A DNA stretch of 64,000 nt, from NCBI GenBank assembly GCA_021774445.1, contig JAJFJA010000056.1, positions 144,347 to 208,346 on the forward strand, written 5' to 3'. Below the pieces are notes generated by a model. It ran no database searches. It worked only from the letters and a program-made list of their open reading frames with translations, and was not told the DNA's origin. Of the stretch, positions 1-8,808 are shown piece after piece. Position 1 is the first letter of the stretch. Each line of letters begins with the position of its first letter. Made by a program: the position numbers and the translations under genes. The DNA is from Alphaproteobacteria bacterium. GTDB lineage: Bacteria; Pseudomonadota; Alphaproteobacteria; UBA6615.

Positions 1-405
1 GAGGAAGCGGGCCGCGGTGGTGGCGTAGGTGTAGCAGCGCACGCCAAGGTCGCGCAGATCGATAACGATGGCGTCGAGGTCGGCGTAGGCGGTGGGGTCG
101 GGTTGCTGGCGGATGCCATAAACACTGTGGACCGGCAGGCCGGTCTGTGGATCGTTGGCGTCGGCGATGGCCGCGCCGGGTTTCGCCGTGGTCGACCAGC
201 CATGCTCGGCGGCGAAGAGACGCACAAGACCCCGATCGGCGCGGCTGGCCAGCGCCTCCTGAAGCGCCGCGGCGGCGGTCTGGTTAGTCGTGGTGCGGCA
301 GGCTTGGCTGGACAATAGGCCGACACGGCTGCTTCGCAGCCGGGCGATCAAATCCGGGTCAGCCAGCAGCCGATCGATGCCGTTGGTGCCGTGTGGCGTC
401 ATCAT
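1..405 (-). CDS. namZ: NamZ-type exo-beta-N-acetylmuramidase (DUF1343), N-terminal fragment
   Basis: The reading frame enters from the window edge, so only the first 135 residues are present. They carry the N-terminal signatures of the DUF1343 family: FAAEHGW (residues 64-70), DPQTGLPVHSVYG (85-97) and IDLRDLGVRCYTY (115-127). The characterised member NamZ releases terminal MurNAc from peptidoglycan fragments during cell-wall recycling. Two adjacent ATG codons begin the frame (405 and 402), with GGGG a few bases upstream. No signal peptide is evident in the first 30 residues, so the enzyme may be cytoplasmic, or the true start may differ. Family assignment is firm; the catalytic region lies outside the window. 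Confidence 0.85.
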   Translation of the reverse strand, partial: MMTPHGTNGIDRLLADPDLIARLRSSRVGLLSSQACRTTTNQTAAAALQEALASRADRGLVRLFAAEHGWSTTAKPGAAIADANDPQTGLPVHSVYGIRQQPDPTAYADLDAIVIDLRDLGVRCYTYATTAARFL

Positions 406-489
406 ATCCCCATGGTCGGCGCAGCCTAGTGTGGTGCCGGCCCGGGGTCACATATTTTGATGACTATTTGCCAGCCTTGTTGGCCCCGC

Positions 490-942
490 CTATGCAGCCG
501 TGACCTTGGCGTTGTTCGCGGCATCCTGCAGGCGCTGCAGCTGCTCCCACCCGAGGTAGTCGGTAAAGCCGTCGTCATCGAAATACAGCACCGGCCCGTC
601 GCAGATGAACAGATACTCGGTGTCCTCCAGGGCTGTGGTGGTGTCGTGCACCATGCCGTTCGGCTCGTAGAGGTAGTCGCCGGCGACCAGGGTGCCGTCG
701 CGAACCTGCAGCTTACCCGAAAGGATGAACGCATGGGCCGCGGACAGGTGCTTGTGCCGTCGGGCGACGTGGCCCTTGAGCCAGCGCAGCAGAACCGCCC
801 AGCGCCCGGTCTCCGGGCTGAACCAGAGAATTTTCATGTAACCCGTACCCGGCGTGGTCTCAATCCAGTCCAACTTTGCAGACCGCGTCAGTGCGTCGAC
901 GAGTTCACTGTTCACCGGGCTGATGTCCTGCGGCAATGCCAT
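490..942 (-). CDS. Cupin-domain protein, dihydroxyacetophenone-dioxygenase-like
   Basis: A 150-residue single-domain cupin. The first cupin motif supplies likely metal ligands in RRHKHLSAAH (His63, His65, His70), and the second gives GDYLYEPNGMVHDT with His99. The length and the Trp-rich N-terminus (GYMKILWFSPETGRW) resemble 2,4'-dihydroxyacetophenone dioxygenase and ChrR-type cupins. Such proteins bind Fe or Zn and either cleave aromatic ketones or act as sensors; the substrate here cannot be told. It lies downstream of the flaG-like gene on the same strand, separated by two hairpins, so it is probably transcribed separately. Confidence 0.75.
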   Translation of the reverse strand: MALPQDISPVNSELVDALTRSAKLDWIETTPGTGYMKILWFSPETGRWAVLLRWLKGHVARRHKHLSAAHAFILSGKLQVRDGTLVAGDYLYEPNGMVHDTTTALEDTEYLFICDGPVLYFDDDGFTDYLGWEQLQRLQDAANNAKVTAA

Positions 943-1042
943 CGTCGTTCCCCTGCTGCTGAGTTGGAATTAGGGGCGCGATTGTAATGCACTTCACGGC
1001 AGGCGCCAGCACGAGCATGTCGAACGGGCACAGCTAATCGCC

Positions 1043-1092
1043 GTCCCGCCTGACGGTGGGACGTGAGTATTCGTGGCGGCGACAAAGCCGCC
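1043..1092. other. Two perfect hairpins between flaG-like and cupin genes
   Basis: Two inverted repeats lie back to back in the 166-base gap. The first has 8-base arms at 1043-1050 and 1055-1062 (GTCCCGCC and GGTGGGAC, one G-T pair) with a 4-base loop. The second has 6-base arms at 1075-1080 and 1087-1092 (GGCGGC and GCCGCC) with a 6-base loop. Neither is followed by a T-run, so they are not classic intrinsic terminators. A transcript end or mRNA-stabilising role for flaG is an inference. Confidence 0.4.
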
Positions 1093-1108
1093 GCCCGGCG
1101 CCTAGTCG

Positions 1109-1480
1109 CTAGGCGACGCGGTCCAGCACAGCGCCGGTGTGGCCGTCGGTGCGTTCGCGCAACTGCTCGACCGCATCTTCGGGTGGCAGGCGTTGGATGA
1201 CATCCCCGGTGCGGGGACTGAGAATCTCAATATAAACGTCGTCTTCCTGAATGTCGTAGTTCAGCCTCGCCTGGAAGGGCGAGGAGACAGGTTTGGCCGA
1301 TGCGGTGGCGGGCTTGCCGGGCTCGGATGGGCTCGGCGCGGCAGTCTCCGTATCGGGCGGGCGCGCCAGGACGCTCTCGCGGTCCGGGCGTTGCTCGCGT
1401 GCCGGCTCGGCAACGCGTTGGGGCTTGATCTCACGCGGCGGGGCCGCGCTCGACCGAGCTATACCGGTTAGTTCGGGCAT
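1109..1480 (-). CDS. flaG: FlaG-family flagellar protein
   Basis: A 123-residue protein. Residues 1-68 are a Pro/Ala/Glu-rich, probably disordered arm. Residues 70-110 match the FlaG domain: RLNYDIQEDDVYIEIL followed by SPRTGDVIQRLPPED, the analogue of the family's D.TG.VIRQIPPEE core. FlaG proteins influence flagellar filament length. A longer open frame reaches 1597, but the ATG at 1480 has an excellent Shine-Dalgarno (GGAGG, 5 bases upstream) and the extra residues come from AT-rich leader, so 1480 is chosen. No other flagellar gene is in the window. Confidence 0.78.
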   Translation of the reverse strand: MPELTGIARSSAAPPREIKPQRVAEPAREQRPDRESVLARPPDTETAAPSPSEPGKPATASAKPVSSPFQARLNYDIQEDDVYIEILSPRTGDVIQRLPPEDAVEQLRERTDGHTGAVLDRVA

Positions 1481-1500
1481 CCGAACCTCCGAATGTAATT

Positions 1501-1520
1501 TTCCCTGAGTATACAGGGAA
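1501..1520. promoter_or_regulatory. Perfect dyad upstream of flaG-like gene
   Basis: TTCCCTG (1501-1507) and its exact reverse complement CAGGGAA (1514-1520) flank a 6-base centre, 21 bases upstream of the flaG-like start. Read on the minus strand, the centre contains TATACT, similar to a -10 hexamer. It lies inside a strongly AT-rich block (about 1495-1690) that contrasts with the GC-rich surroundings. It could be an operator or a leader hairpin that occludes the ribosome site. No regulator is identified. Confidence 0.45.
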
Positions 1521-1639
1521 CAGGTATCCCAAAATAGAAAGATGACTAAGTATTTGCAATAAATATCATCTCGGTTTTTATTCCAATTTTGGACCATTTT
1601 GTTTTACTTTACTTGTAGTAAATTCTTCTATATATTTTT

Positions 1640-1963
1640 CTAATCTTTTATTTGTTCTTTATGTTTCTGATTGTTCTTTGTTTTCAAAGGAGAAGGCCAT
1701 TCAGGGCGGGTGGCAATATTCTTTGAACCACAGCCACTGCAACGCATCGTACTGCCGATTTCGGGTACCGGGAATTGCGGCCCAAGGCGCCCGGCCAAGA
1801 ATGCGGAATCCATAGTGGCGTGGTGGGAGCAGCGGTTGCACCAACAGAAAACGGCGACATTATGCTCGACCAATTGGCCAAGTGTGGCGGCAGCGACCCG
1901 GCGATCGGCTGCGGCCTGATCATGACGTTTGAGCTTGCCCATATGAGAACGTAACAAGAACAT
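1640..1963 (-). CDS. Small Cys-rich (zinc-ribbon-like) protein of unknown function
   Basis: A protein of roughly 100-107 residues with two Cys pairs, CWCNRC and later RCSGCG, arranged like the two knuckles of a zinc ribbon, separated by about 30 residues containing FPVPEIG. Small proteins of this type occur in alphaproteobacteria, and I do not know a function for them. The C-terminus is a Lys-rich tail (KTKNNQKHKEQ) encoded by the AT-rich block. The start is uncertain: ATG at 1963 has GGGA close upstream, a TTG lies at 1972 and an ATG at 1942. It could bind nucleic acid or simply be a metal-binding adaptor. Confidence 0.6.
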   Translation of the reverse strand: MFLLRSHMGKLKRHDQAAADRRVAAATLGQLVEHNVAVFCWCNRCSHHATMDSAFLAGRLGPQFPVPEIGSTMRCSGCGSKNIATRPEWPSPLKTKNNQKHKEQIKD

Positions 1964-2011
1964 ACATCCCAATCAAGAGAATGGGTGGGTCTGCCGTACA
2001 ACTTTCAGTGG

Positions 2012-2356
2012 CTAGTTCTTCGCCGAGACGAGCCGCGGCCGGCGATCGATCGCGGCGACTATTTCGGCGAGGCTGGGGCCCTGCTTGAGCTTCTCCGGGC
2101 CGCGCGAGAGTTGATAGCGGCTCCGATTGCCGCCGTTGGGAGCCAGTTTCGCCACGGCATAGAGCGGATGCTCCGCGGTATGCCGGAAGATTGAGAAAAC
2201 GGCCCGATCCGGGCCGTGGTCAATTGCATAATCGCGCCATTCTCCAGCCGCCACACGGCGGCTGTAGACGTTGAAAAGCTGGCGCAATTCCTCCTTGCTG
2301 AAAGAGACCCTTTGACGGGTCTTGTGAGGAGCTTTGACGCGTAATACAGCCGACAC
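2012..2356 (-). CDS. DUF2794 family protein
   Basis: A 114-residue protein with the hallmarks of DUF2794, a family largely confined to Alphaproteobacteria: RVSFSKEELRQLFNVYSRRV, then AAGEWRDYAIDHG and AVFSIFRHTAEHPLYAVAK. There is no signal peptide or membrane segment. The function is unknown. It is transcribed divergently from the thioredoxin-like gene across about 180 bases. Confidence 0.85.
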   Translation of the reverse strand: MSAVLRVKAPHKTRQRVSFSKEELRQLFNVYSRRVAAGEWRDYAIDHGPDRAVFSIFRHTAEHPLYAVAKLAPNGGNRSRYQLSRGPEKLKQGPSLAEIVAAIDRRPRLVSAKN

Positions 2357-2536
2357 AGAAATTCCCTAAAGCTCAGCCGGTGAAATGCCGACTCTTAGCC
2401 AACGAGAATTTTTCCCGATTTTGCGGGGCAAGTCCAGCCGATGGCCGAATAATCGTGGTTTGGCAGGGGCGGTACGGTTGTGGACGAAGCGGTCCGGTCG
2501 ATATCATGGCGGCGTCGAATGGGAGAGGAACAAGCC

Positions 2537-3094
2537 ATGGCAGCGGGTTCGAGCATATGTGCCTTCGGGTGGCAGGCGGCGGATTTTTCGCTCAGGGGAA
2601 CGGACGGCGCGGATTACACGCTGAGCGACGTCGCTGGACCAAACGGCACGCTTATCATGTTTATCTGCAACCACTGCCCCTATGTGGTTGGTGCAATTGA
2701 CAGAATCGTACGCGATTGTGAGGAACTCAGAGCGCATGGCGTTGGTAGTGCTGCGATCATGCCGAACGACGCCTCGGCCTATCCGGCGGACAGCTATGAC
2801 AATATGAAACTATTTGCCGCACGGCACGGCTTGACCTTCCCCTATCTCTACGATGCCAATCAGGCCGTGGCGCGCGCCTATGACGCCGTGTGCACGCCAG
2901 ATTTCTTTGGCTTCAACAAGGCTTTGGAGCTGCAGTATCGGGGCCGGATCGACCCGGGCGGACGGAATGTCCCGGAAACAGGTGTGCGGCGCGAGCTGTT
3001 CGATGCCATGGCGAGCATCGCAGCGACCGGCAAGGGGCCGGAAGAGCAATTCGCCAGCATGGGCTGCTCGATAAAATGGCGAGCCGCTGCCTGA
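2537..3094 (+). CDS. Thioredoxin-fold (AhpC/TSA-like) protein with CNHC motif
   Basis: A 185-residue redoxin. After DFSLRGTDG and the strand TLIMFI it has the active-site motif C44-N-H-C47-P, the position of the peroxiredoxin/thioredoxin CxxC. Later segments (PNDASAYPADSYDNMK, FPYLYDANQAVARAYDAVCTPDFF) match the family of stand-alone alkyl-hydroperoxide-reductase-like thioredoxins, whose targets are largely unknown. No export signal is seen, so it is probably cytoplasmic. ATG 2537 is chosen because GGGAGAGGA precedes it; an in-frame upstream start at 2480 would add 19 unconserved residues. Confidence 0.82.
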   Translation: MAAGSSICAFGWQAADFSLRGTDGADYTLSDVAGPNGTLIMFICNHCPYVVGAIDRIVRDCEELRAHGVGSAAIMPNDASAYPADSYDNMKLFAARHGLTFPYLYDANQAVARAYDAVCTPDFFGFNKALELQYRGRIDPGGRNVPETGVRRELFDAMASIAATGKGPEEQFASMGCSIKWRAAA

Positions 3095-3181
3095 AAAAAG
3101 CGGTGTTTTTGCCGGTTTGCCAATGACCTAAGCCCGAGCTATGTTAGCGGCCCTTTCGATAGGACTAGCGGAGGCTTCCTC

Positions 3182-3829
3182 TTGTCTGAGGAACTAATTC
3201 GTGAAGTAGACGAAGAAGTAAAACGCGACCGTCTACAAGCACACTTGAAGCGATATGGCCCGTTCATTGCGGCTGCGGTCGTGGTGATTATTTTGGGCGC
3301 CGGCTCCGGCGCCTGGTGGGTCGATTTGCAACAACAGCGCCGGGAGGCGCTGGCGAACGATTTTGCCCAGGCGGCGGCGCTGGCCGGCGAGGGCCGGCTC
3401 GAGGAAGCGCTAGATGCCTTTGCGGCGGTGGCCGAGGAAGGGGATGCCGGGTACCGGGTCTTGGCCGGGTTACGCCAGGCGGCGTTGCTGGTCGAGGTCG
3501 GCGACAACGAAGCCGCTGTCGGCATCTATGACGAGATCGCCGCGGCGAAGGGCGTCGAGGCACATTTTCGCGATATGGCCATCGTGCTTGGGACGCTGCA
3601 TGCCATTGACGACGGCGACCCGGTGGCGCTCACCGAGCGGCTGGCGCCGTTGACGGCGGACAGCAACCCGTGGCGCTTTTCGGCGCGGGAGCTGACGGCA
3701 TTGCTGGCGATGCAGACCGGCGACGAGGCGCGGGCCGTCGATTTGCTGGAATCCCTGGCCGACGATTTGGCAGCACCGCCCGGTATTCGGGCACGGGCGG
3801 CGGAGTTGCTCGCCGCCATGGGATCTTAA
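3182..3829 (+). CDS. YfgM-like membrane-anchored TPR protein
   Basis: A 215-residue protein with a charged cytoplasmic N-terminus, one membrane segment (residues 26-47, YGPFIAAAVVVIILGAG...) and a periplasmic part with TPR-like helices (RLEEALDAFAAVAEEG, NEAAVGIYDEIAAAKG). This matches the YfgM/TPR_21 family, periplasmic chaperone-network partners of the Sec translocon and BAM. TTG at 3182 is the start, with GGAG about 8 bases upstream. It sits 3 bases ahead of bamB, the usual yfgM-bamB-der order, so a common transcript is likely. Confidence 0.85.
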   Translation: MSEELIREVDEEVKRDRLQAHLKRYGPFIAAAVVVIILGAGSGAWWVDLQQQRREALANDFAQAAALAGEGRLEEALDAFAAVAEEGDAGYRVLAGLRQAALLVEVGDNEAAVGIYDEIAAAKGVEAHFRDMAIVLGTLHAIDDGDPVALTERLAPLTADSNPWRFSARELTALLAMQTGDEARAVDLLESLADDLAAPPGIRARAAELLAAMGS

Positions 3830-3832
3830 GCG

Positions 3833-5140
3833 ATGAACAGGTGGCGGTTTCGCTCAGCCGTTCTGGTGGGGCTGCTGATCGTCGCCGGCTGCAGTAGCAG
3901 CGAAGAGGTTCTCGAGGGCACGAGGATCGCTGTGCTGACCACCGAGAACGACCTCAAGCCGGATGCGCGCATCCAGGATCTGGCGATCGAGTTACCACCG
4001 CCGGTGGTCAATGTGGCGTGGCCGCAACAGGGCGGCTTGGCCAGCCACTCGATGCAGCATGTGGCCCTTGGCGACCTTCCAGCCACGGCGTGGCAGGCCG
4101 ATGTGGGTGCCGATGCGGATGACGATGCGCCAATCCTTTCGGGCCCTGTCGTTGCGGACGGCCGGGTCTTCGCCATGGATGCGGACGCAACGGTTAGCGC
4201 CTATGAGGCCGGCACCGGTAGACAGATTTGGCGGACGGTCCTAGAACCGAGCGAAGAGCGCGATGGTAGCTGGGGCGGCGGCGTCGCTTTCAATGGCGGT
4301 CGGGTCTTTGTGGCCACGGGGTTTGCGCAGGTCATTGCGCTGGACGCCGAGGACGGCGCCGAAGTCTGGCGCACGCGGGTTTCCGGGCCGATGCGTGCGG
4401 CGCCGACGGCGCAGGGCGGGCGGGTCTTTGTCGTCACCAAAGACAACGAGACCCATGCGCTGGATGCGCGCGACGGCACGTTGTTGTGGTCGCATACCGG
4501 TATCGCGGAGACTGCCGGCTTGCTGGGTGGCGCCAGCCCGGCGGTGGAAGGCGATATCGTCGTCGTGCCATACTCCTCGGGTGAGCTGTTTGCGTTGCGG
4601 GTGGAGAATGGCAGCAGCTTGTGGTCGGACAATCTGGCGGCGATCAAGCGCGCGGATGCGGTGTCGGCGCTGGCCGATATTCGCGGGCGACCGGTAATCG
4701 ACGGTGGTTTGGTTTTCGCGGCGAGCCATTCGGGACGGATGGTGGCAATCGATTTGCCAACCGGACGCAGGGTCTGGGAGGCGGAAGTCGGCAGCGTTCA
4801 GCAGCCCTGGATCGCCGGCGACTTCCTGTTCGTGCTCACGGCCGACGCGCAAGTGGTGGCCCTGACGGCGCGCGACGGGTTGGTGCGCTGGGCGTCGCCG
4901 CTGGGGCTGTATGAAAAACCGGAGAAGCGCAAAGGGCGGATCAACTGGTCGGGGCCAATTTTGGCGGGGGACCGCTTGGTCGTGGCCGGCAGCCATGGCG
5001 AGGTGCTCTCGGTATCGCCCTATACGGGCGAGATCCTGGGACAAGAGAAGATGCCGGGCGGCGTGTCGGTCGCACCGGCCGTTGCGGCCGAGGCGCTGTT
5101 TTTTCTCACCGACTCTGCGAAGCTAATATCGCTGCGCTAG
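3833..5140 (+). CDS. bamB: Outer-membrane assembly lipoprotein BamB
   Basis: A 435-residue protein with a lipoprotein signal peptide ending in the lipobox LIVAGC (Cys20), then a PQQ-like beta-propeller of repeated blades (for example [24 protein letters not shown] and [14 protein letters not shown], with the recurrent D..G...W pattern). BamB is the outer-membrane scaffold lipoprotein of the BAM complex and helps deliver nascent beta-barrel proteins to BamA. It is slightly longer than enterobacterial BamB, because of a linker of about 60 residues after the lipid anchor. It lies between the yfgM-like gene and der. Confidence 0.93.
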   Translation: MNRWRFRSAVLVGLLIVAGCSSSEEVLEGTRIAVLTTENDLKPDARIQDLAIELPPPVVNVAWPQQGGLASHSMQHVALGDLPATAWQADVGADADDDAPILSGPVVADGRVFAMDADATVSAYEAGTGRQIWRTVLEPSEERDGSWGGGVAFNGGRVFVATGFAQVIALDAEDGAEVWRTRVSGPMRAAPTAQGGRVFVVTKDNETHALDARDGTLLWSHTGIAETAGLLGGASPAVEGDIVVVPYSSGELFALRVENGSSLWSDNLAAIKRADAVSALADIRGRPVIDGGLVFAASHSGRMVAIDLPTGRRVWEAEVGSVQQPWIAGDFLFVLTADAQVVALTARDGLVRWASPLGLYEKPEKRKGRINWSGPILAGDRLVVAGSHGEVLSVSPYTGEILGQEKMPGGVSVAPAVAAEALFFLTDSAKLISLR

Positions 5141-5174
5141 AGCTTGGCTGCCGATAAGAGCGGCCGGAAATGAC

Positions 5175-6581
5175 ATGACTTCCGTAGACTCACAGTATAT
5201 GGCGGCAAACGGAACCGCGCTGGCGACGGTGGTCATCGTCGGGCGCCCGAATGTCGGCAAATCGACGCTGTTCAACCGCTTGGTCGGCCGGCAAGTGGCC
5301 CTCGTGGACGATCAGCCGGGAGTCACCCGCGATCGGCGCGAAGGGGAAGGCAAGCTGGCCGATGCCTCGTTTCGGGTCGTCGACACCGCGGGTCTCGAAG
5401 AAGCTTTCGACGAAAGCCTCGGCGCGCGGATGCGGCGGCAGACCGAACAGGCCCTGGACGAGGCGTCCGTGGTGTTGCTGGTGGTCGATGCGCGCGCTGG
5501 GATCACCCCGCTGGACCGTCATTTCGCCGATTGGCTGCGGCGCTCGCGCCGGCCGGTGGTTCTGGTCGCCAATAAGTGCGAGGGGCGAGCGGCGGATGCG
5601 GGACTCTATGACGCCTATGAGATGGGGCTGGGCGAACCCTTGGCGGTGTCGGCCGAACATGGGCAGGGCCTGGCCGGACTCTATGAGGCGATCGTGCCCT
5701 GGGTCGATGCGGCGGCCGTCACGGCGGCCGCTCGTGGCGAGGGCGATGGGTCGGATGATGACGCTGGCGTGTTGCAGCTTGCTATCGTTGGGCGCCCGAA
5801 TGTCGGCAAGTCGACACTGGTCAATGCCTTGCTCGGTGAGGATCGCATGCTCACGGGGCCTGAAGCCGGCATAACCCGGGATGCCATCGCGGTCCAGTGG
5901 CGCCATGACGGGCGGGAGATCGCCCTGGTAGACACAGCCGGGCTGCGGCGGCGGGCGCGGGTCGACGGCCGGCTGGAAAAGATGTCGGGGGCGGATAGTC
6001 TGAAGGCGATCCGTTTCGCCCAAGTCGTGGTGCTGTTGCTGGACGCGACGGTGATGCTGGAACGGCAGGATCTGACCATCGCGCGCTATGTGGCGGAAGA
6101 GGGGCGGGCGCTGGTGGTGGCGGCCAATAAGTGGGATCTGGTCGGGGATCGCGGGGCGGCGATACAACAATTGCGAGAGCGGCTGGAGACGTCGCTGCCG
6201 CAGTTGAAAGGCGTGCCGGTCGTCACCTTGTCGGCACTCAACCGCAGCAATCTGAAAGGCTTAATGGCGGCGGTGGTCGGTGCGTATGAGATATGGAACA
6301 AACGGATCCCGACGGCGGCACTGAACAATTGGCTGCGCGATGTCACCGAGCGGCACCCGCCGCCGCTGGCGCCGAATAAGCGCCGAATAAAGCTGCGTTA
6401 CGTGACCCAAGCGAAGGCCAGACCGCCGCGTTTCGTCATGTTCACGAGTCAGCCCGATGCTTTGCCGGACAGCTATCTGCGGTATCTTGAGAATAATTTG
6501 CGCGATGCGTTCGATCTACCGGGGACACCGTTGCGCTTGATGACACGTAAGGGCGACAACCCCTACGACCCGAAGCGCTGA
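5175..6581 (+). CDS. der: Ribosome-assembly GTPase Der (EngA)
   Basis: A 468-residue protein with tandem G domains: P-loops [12 protein letters not shown] (about residues 23-34) and [12 protein letters not shown] (about 206-217), DTAGL in both, and G4 motifs NKCE in the first domain and NKWD in the second. The C-terminal KH-like domain starts near [14 protein letters not shown]. Der binds the 50S subunit and is needed for its maturation. The first-domain G4 has Glu where many Der proteins have Asp, a conservative change. An internal ATG at 5199 is an alternative start. It follows bamB closely and is probably co-transcribed. Confidence 0.95.
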   Translation: MTSVDSQYMAANGTALATVVIVGRPNVGKSTLFNRLVGRQVALVDDQPGVTRDRREGEGKLADASFRVVDTAGLEEAFDESLGARMRRQTEQALDEASVVLLVVDARAGITPLDRHFADWLRRSRRPVVLVANKCEGRAADAGLYDAYEMGLGEPLAVSAEHGQGLAGLYEAIVPWVDAAAVTAAARGEGDGSDDDAGVLQLAIVGRPNVGKSTLVNALLGEDRMLTGPEAGITRDAIAVQWRHDGREIALVDTAGLRRRARVDGRLEKMSGADSLKAIRFAQVVVLLLDATVMLERQDLTIARYVAEEGRALVVAANKWDLVGDRGAAIQQLRERLETSLPQLKGVPVVTLSALNRSNLKGLMAAVVGAYEIWNKRIPTAALNNWLRDVTERHPPPLAPNKRRIKLRYVTQAKARPPRFVMFTSQPDALPDSYLRYLENNLRDAFDLPGTPLRLMTRKGDNPYDPKR

Positions 6582-6599
6582 ATACGGCTGGGGCGACGA

Positions 6600-8099
6600 T
6601 CATTCGGCCAGCTTATCCAGGTCGTCGTAGAATTCCTGGGCGGCGTCGTAAAGCCGATTGTATATGGGCATCATGCGGTTGTAGCGGTCGCGCCAGGCGC
6701 GGATGGGCTGCACCTCGGTGTCAAATCGGACCATATGCCGGACGGCGGATTTGAGGTCATCAGCGGCGCCGACCGCCGTTGCCATCATGCAGGCGGCGCC
6801 GATGATGCCGCATTCCAGTTCCTTAGGGACCAGATACGGCGTGTCATACATGCTGGCCTTGATGCGGAGCCAGAGATCGGACTTGGCGCCGCCGCCGGAG
6901 GCGATGATTTGTTCGGGCCTGCCGCCGGTTCCCTGCAACAAATCCAGTTTCTGGCGGACAGAGAACGCGACGCCTTCGAGCACGGCGCGATGTAGTTCGG
7001 GCATGCCGTGGGCGGCGGTCAGGCCAAAGAATTGGGCGCGAGAATTCGGGTGGTCGCCGCCGCGTTCGCCGCTCAAGTAGGGGAGGAAGAGCAAACCCTC
7101 GGCGCCGGATGCGGCCTCGGCGGCGGCGGCGGCGATATCTTCGTAGCTGAGTTTGTTCTGGTGAAACGCGCGGCGGGCCCAGCGTACCGCGTCGCCACCG
7201 GCGTCCGACATCGTTAGGCTGCCCCAATCACCTTGGATAGTTGTGACATTGGAGACCTCGGCGTCGATAACGGGCGTGTCATGCAATACCGTGATGATCG
7301 ACGACGTGCCGGTAACGTCCGATCCCATGCCCGGTTCGCAGACGCCGGATCCGAGCAATGCGACGGGATAGTCGCCGCCGCCGACGAGCACGGGAATGCC
7401 CGGCGAAAGCCCGATTTCGGTCGCGGCCGCCTGGCTGAGCGGGGCAAGGATATCGTATGGCGATCTGATGGGCGGAAAAAGGTCGCGGCGCAGTCCGGTC
7501 ATGGCAAAGAGCTCGTCGGACCAATCTCGGGTGCGGGCGTCCATGAGAAAGCTCATGGAGGCTTCGGTCCAGTCCCAAGCGGTCTCCCCGGTCAGCTGGA
7601 AGCCGATATAATCCTTGGGGGTGAGGAGCGTGTCGGCGCGGCGATAGGCTTCGGGATCGTTTTCGGCGATCCACAGGAGCTTGAAGGCGGGCCAGGCGGC
7701 CGTGGCGGCATTTGCCGTGAGCGGGAGATAGGCGGTCGGGTCATGTTCGGCGGCGAAGGCGTCCGCCAAGGGTGCGGTGCGCTTGTCGTTCCACAGCAAT
7801 GCCGTGTCGCGGGTAAGGTTGCCGTCCGCGTCGATGAGCACCGAGCCATGCATCTGCCCGCAGGCGCAGATCGCCGCGACACGCGAAGCCGCATCCGCGA
7901 CCCCGGCGACGACGTCACGAATGTTTTGAACGGTGCCTTGCCACCAATCCATGGGGCGCTGTTCCGACCAGCCGTAGCGTGGGACGATTTGCTCATGTTC
8001 CTGGTGGCTGAAGGCGAGAATATGACCGGTCCCGTCGACGAGAGCGGCGCGCGTGCCGCCCGTTCCCAGGTCTATTGCAAGATAGAGATCGCGGTTCAT
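6600..8099 (-). CDS. xylB: Xylulokinase-type FGGY carbohydrate kinase
   Basis: A 499-residue FGGY kinase. It has the N-terminal phosphate-binding DLGTGGTRAALVDGTG, the substrate motif GQMHGSVLIDADG, the FGGY-domain GGGDYPVALLGSG, and the C-terminal ATP-site IIASGGGAKSDLWLRIKASM. GQMHG is typical of xylulokinases, which phosphorylate D-xylulose to xylulose 5-phosphate. The context (divergent cupin-type phosphoglucose isomerase and a shikimate-dehydrogenase-like gene, no xylose isomerase or sugar transporter) means the true substrate may be another ketose or polyol. It converges on der. Confidence 0.85.
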   Translation of the reverse strand: MNRDLYLAIDLGTGGTRAALVDGTGHILAFSHQEHEQIVPRYGWSEQRPMDWWQGTVQNIRDVVAGVADAASRVAAICACGQMHGSVLIDADGNLTRDTALLWNDKRTAPLADAFAAEHDPTAYLPLTANAATAAWPAFKLLWIAENDPEAYRRADTLLTPKDYIGFQLTGETAWDWTEASMSFLMDARTRDWSDELFAMTGLRRDLFPPIRSPYDILAPLSQAAATEIGLSPGIPVLVGGGDYPVALLGSGVCEPGMGSDVTGTSSIITVLHDTPVIDAEVSNVTTIQGDWGSLTMSDAGGDAVRWARRAFHQNKLSYEDIAAAAAEAASGAEGLLFLPYLSGERGGDHPNSRAQFFGLTAAHGMPELHRAVLEGVAFSVRQKLDLLQGTGGRPEQIIASGGGAKSDLWLRIKASMYDTPYLVPKELECGIIGAACMMATAVGAADDLKSAVRHMVRFDTEVQPIRAWRDRYNRMMPIYNRLYDAAQEFYDDLDKLAE

Positions 8100-8162
8100 T
8101 CAAAGCCTCGGCATAACTATATTCATAGAGAGTAGTCGAAGACGCCGCCGAAAGACCATGTG

Positions 8163-8789
8163 ATGAATCTCGTCGAGCCAAGCAGTCACTTTGTCGATGT
8201 GGCCCGGGGCCGGCTTGAAACCGGCTCGGGTCGATATAAAAAGAGGCTCAAGGATCTGGCGGGCCTGTATGCCGATGAGGCCGCCTATGCTGCCGCCGTA
8301 GGCCGGAACAGTGATTTAGTGGTCTACGAGGTGACCGAGCAGCGTCCGTCGGCCGATCATGGCGATTTGACTTTTGGCGTTACCAGCATGCGGCCGGGCC
8401 GGGTCGGCGACGAGTTCTTTATGACCCGGGGGCATATTCACGCGCCGGCGAACCGGCCGGAGACGTATTATGGAGAGGCCGGCGAGGGGGTGCTGTTGCT
8501 GGAATCCCCGGACGGCGCGGTACGCCTCCTGGAGATACGCCCGCGGATTCTGTGTTATGTCCCGCCAATGTGGATCCATCGTTCGGTCAACACCGGTTTG
8601 GAACAGTTGGTTATGAGCTTTTGTTATCCTTCCGATTCCGGACAGGATTACGATGTGATCGCCCGTTCCGGGGGGATGCGAAGCCGCATCGTCGCGGATG
8701 GATCGGGGTGGAAAGAAGTGCCGAATGTCGCCTATCGGACGCGGACCGAAGAAGAAAAAGCCGCCATGCTGGCAACGACCGTCGCTTAG
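8163..8789 (+). CDS. pgiA: Cupin-type glucose-6-phosphate isomerase
   Basis: A 208-residue cupin of the archaeal-type phosphoglucose isomerase family. The key block is TRGHIHAPANRPETYYGEAG, with metal ligands His, His, Glu and a Tyr of the active site, followed by PPMWIHRSVNTG carrying the last His. The family interconverts glucose 6-phosphate and fructose 6-phosphate and is unrelated to the ordinary Pgi. The start is ATG 8163 or the GTG just before it. It is the first gene of a two-gene run and diverges from the xylB-like kinase across 60 bases that contain a small dyad, CTAT-ATTC-ATAG. The real substrate may be a different sugar phosphate. Confidence 0.82.
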   Translation: MNLVEPSSHFVDVARGRLETGSGRYKKRLKDLAGLYADEAAYAAAVGRNSDLVVYEVTEQRPSADHGDLTFGVTSMRPGRVGDEFFMTRGHIHAPANRPETYYGEAGEGVLLLESPDGAVRLLEIRPRILCYVPPMWIHRSVNTGLEQLVMSFCYPSDSGQDYDVIARSGGMRSRIVADGSGWKEVPNVAYRTRTEEEKAAMLATTVA

Positions 8790-8808
8790 TCGAAACTCGG
8801 GGCAACCC

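Noticed and set aside
2395-2450. Possible intrinsic terminator (CCCG-ATTTTG-CGGGG) upstream of the thioredoxin-like gene
   Set aside because: The stem is only four bases and the A/T run is on the wrong side for either flanking gene.
7233-8135. 300-residue open frame on the plus strand
   Set aside because: It lies antisense to the whole xylulokinase-type gene, has a low-complexity Gly/Arg composition and no recognisable domain.
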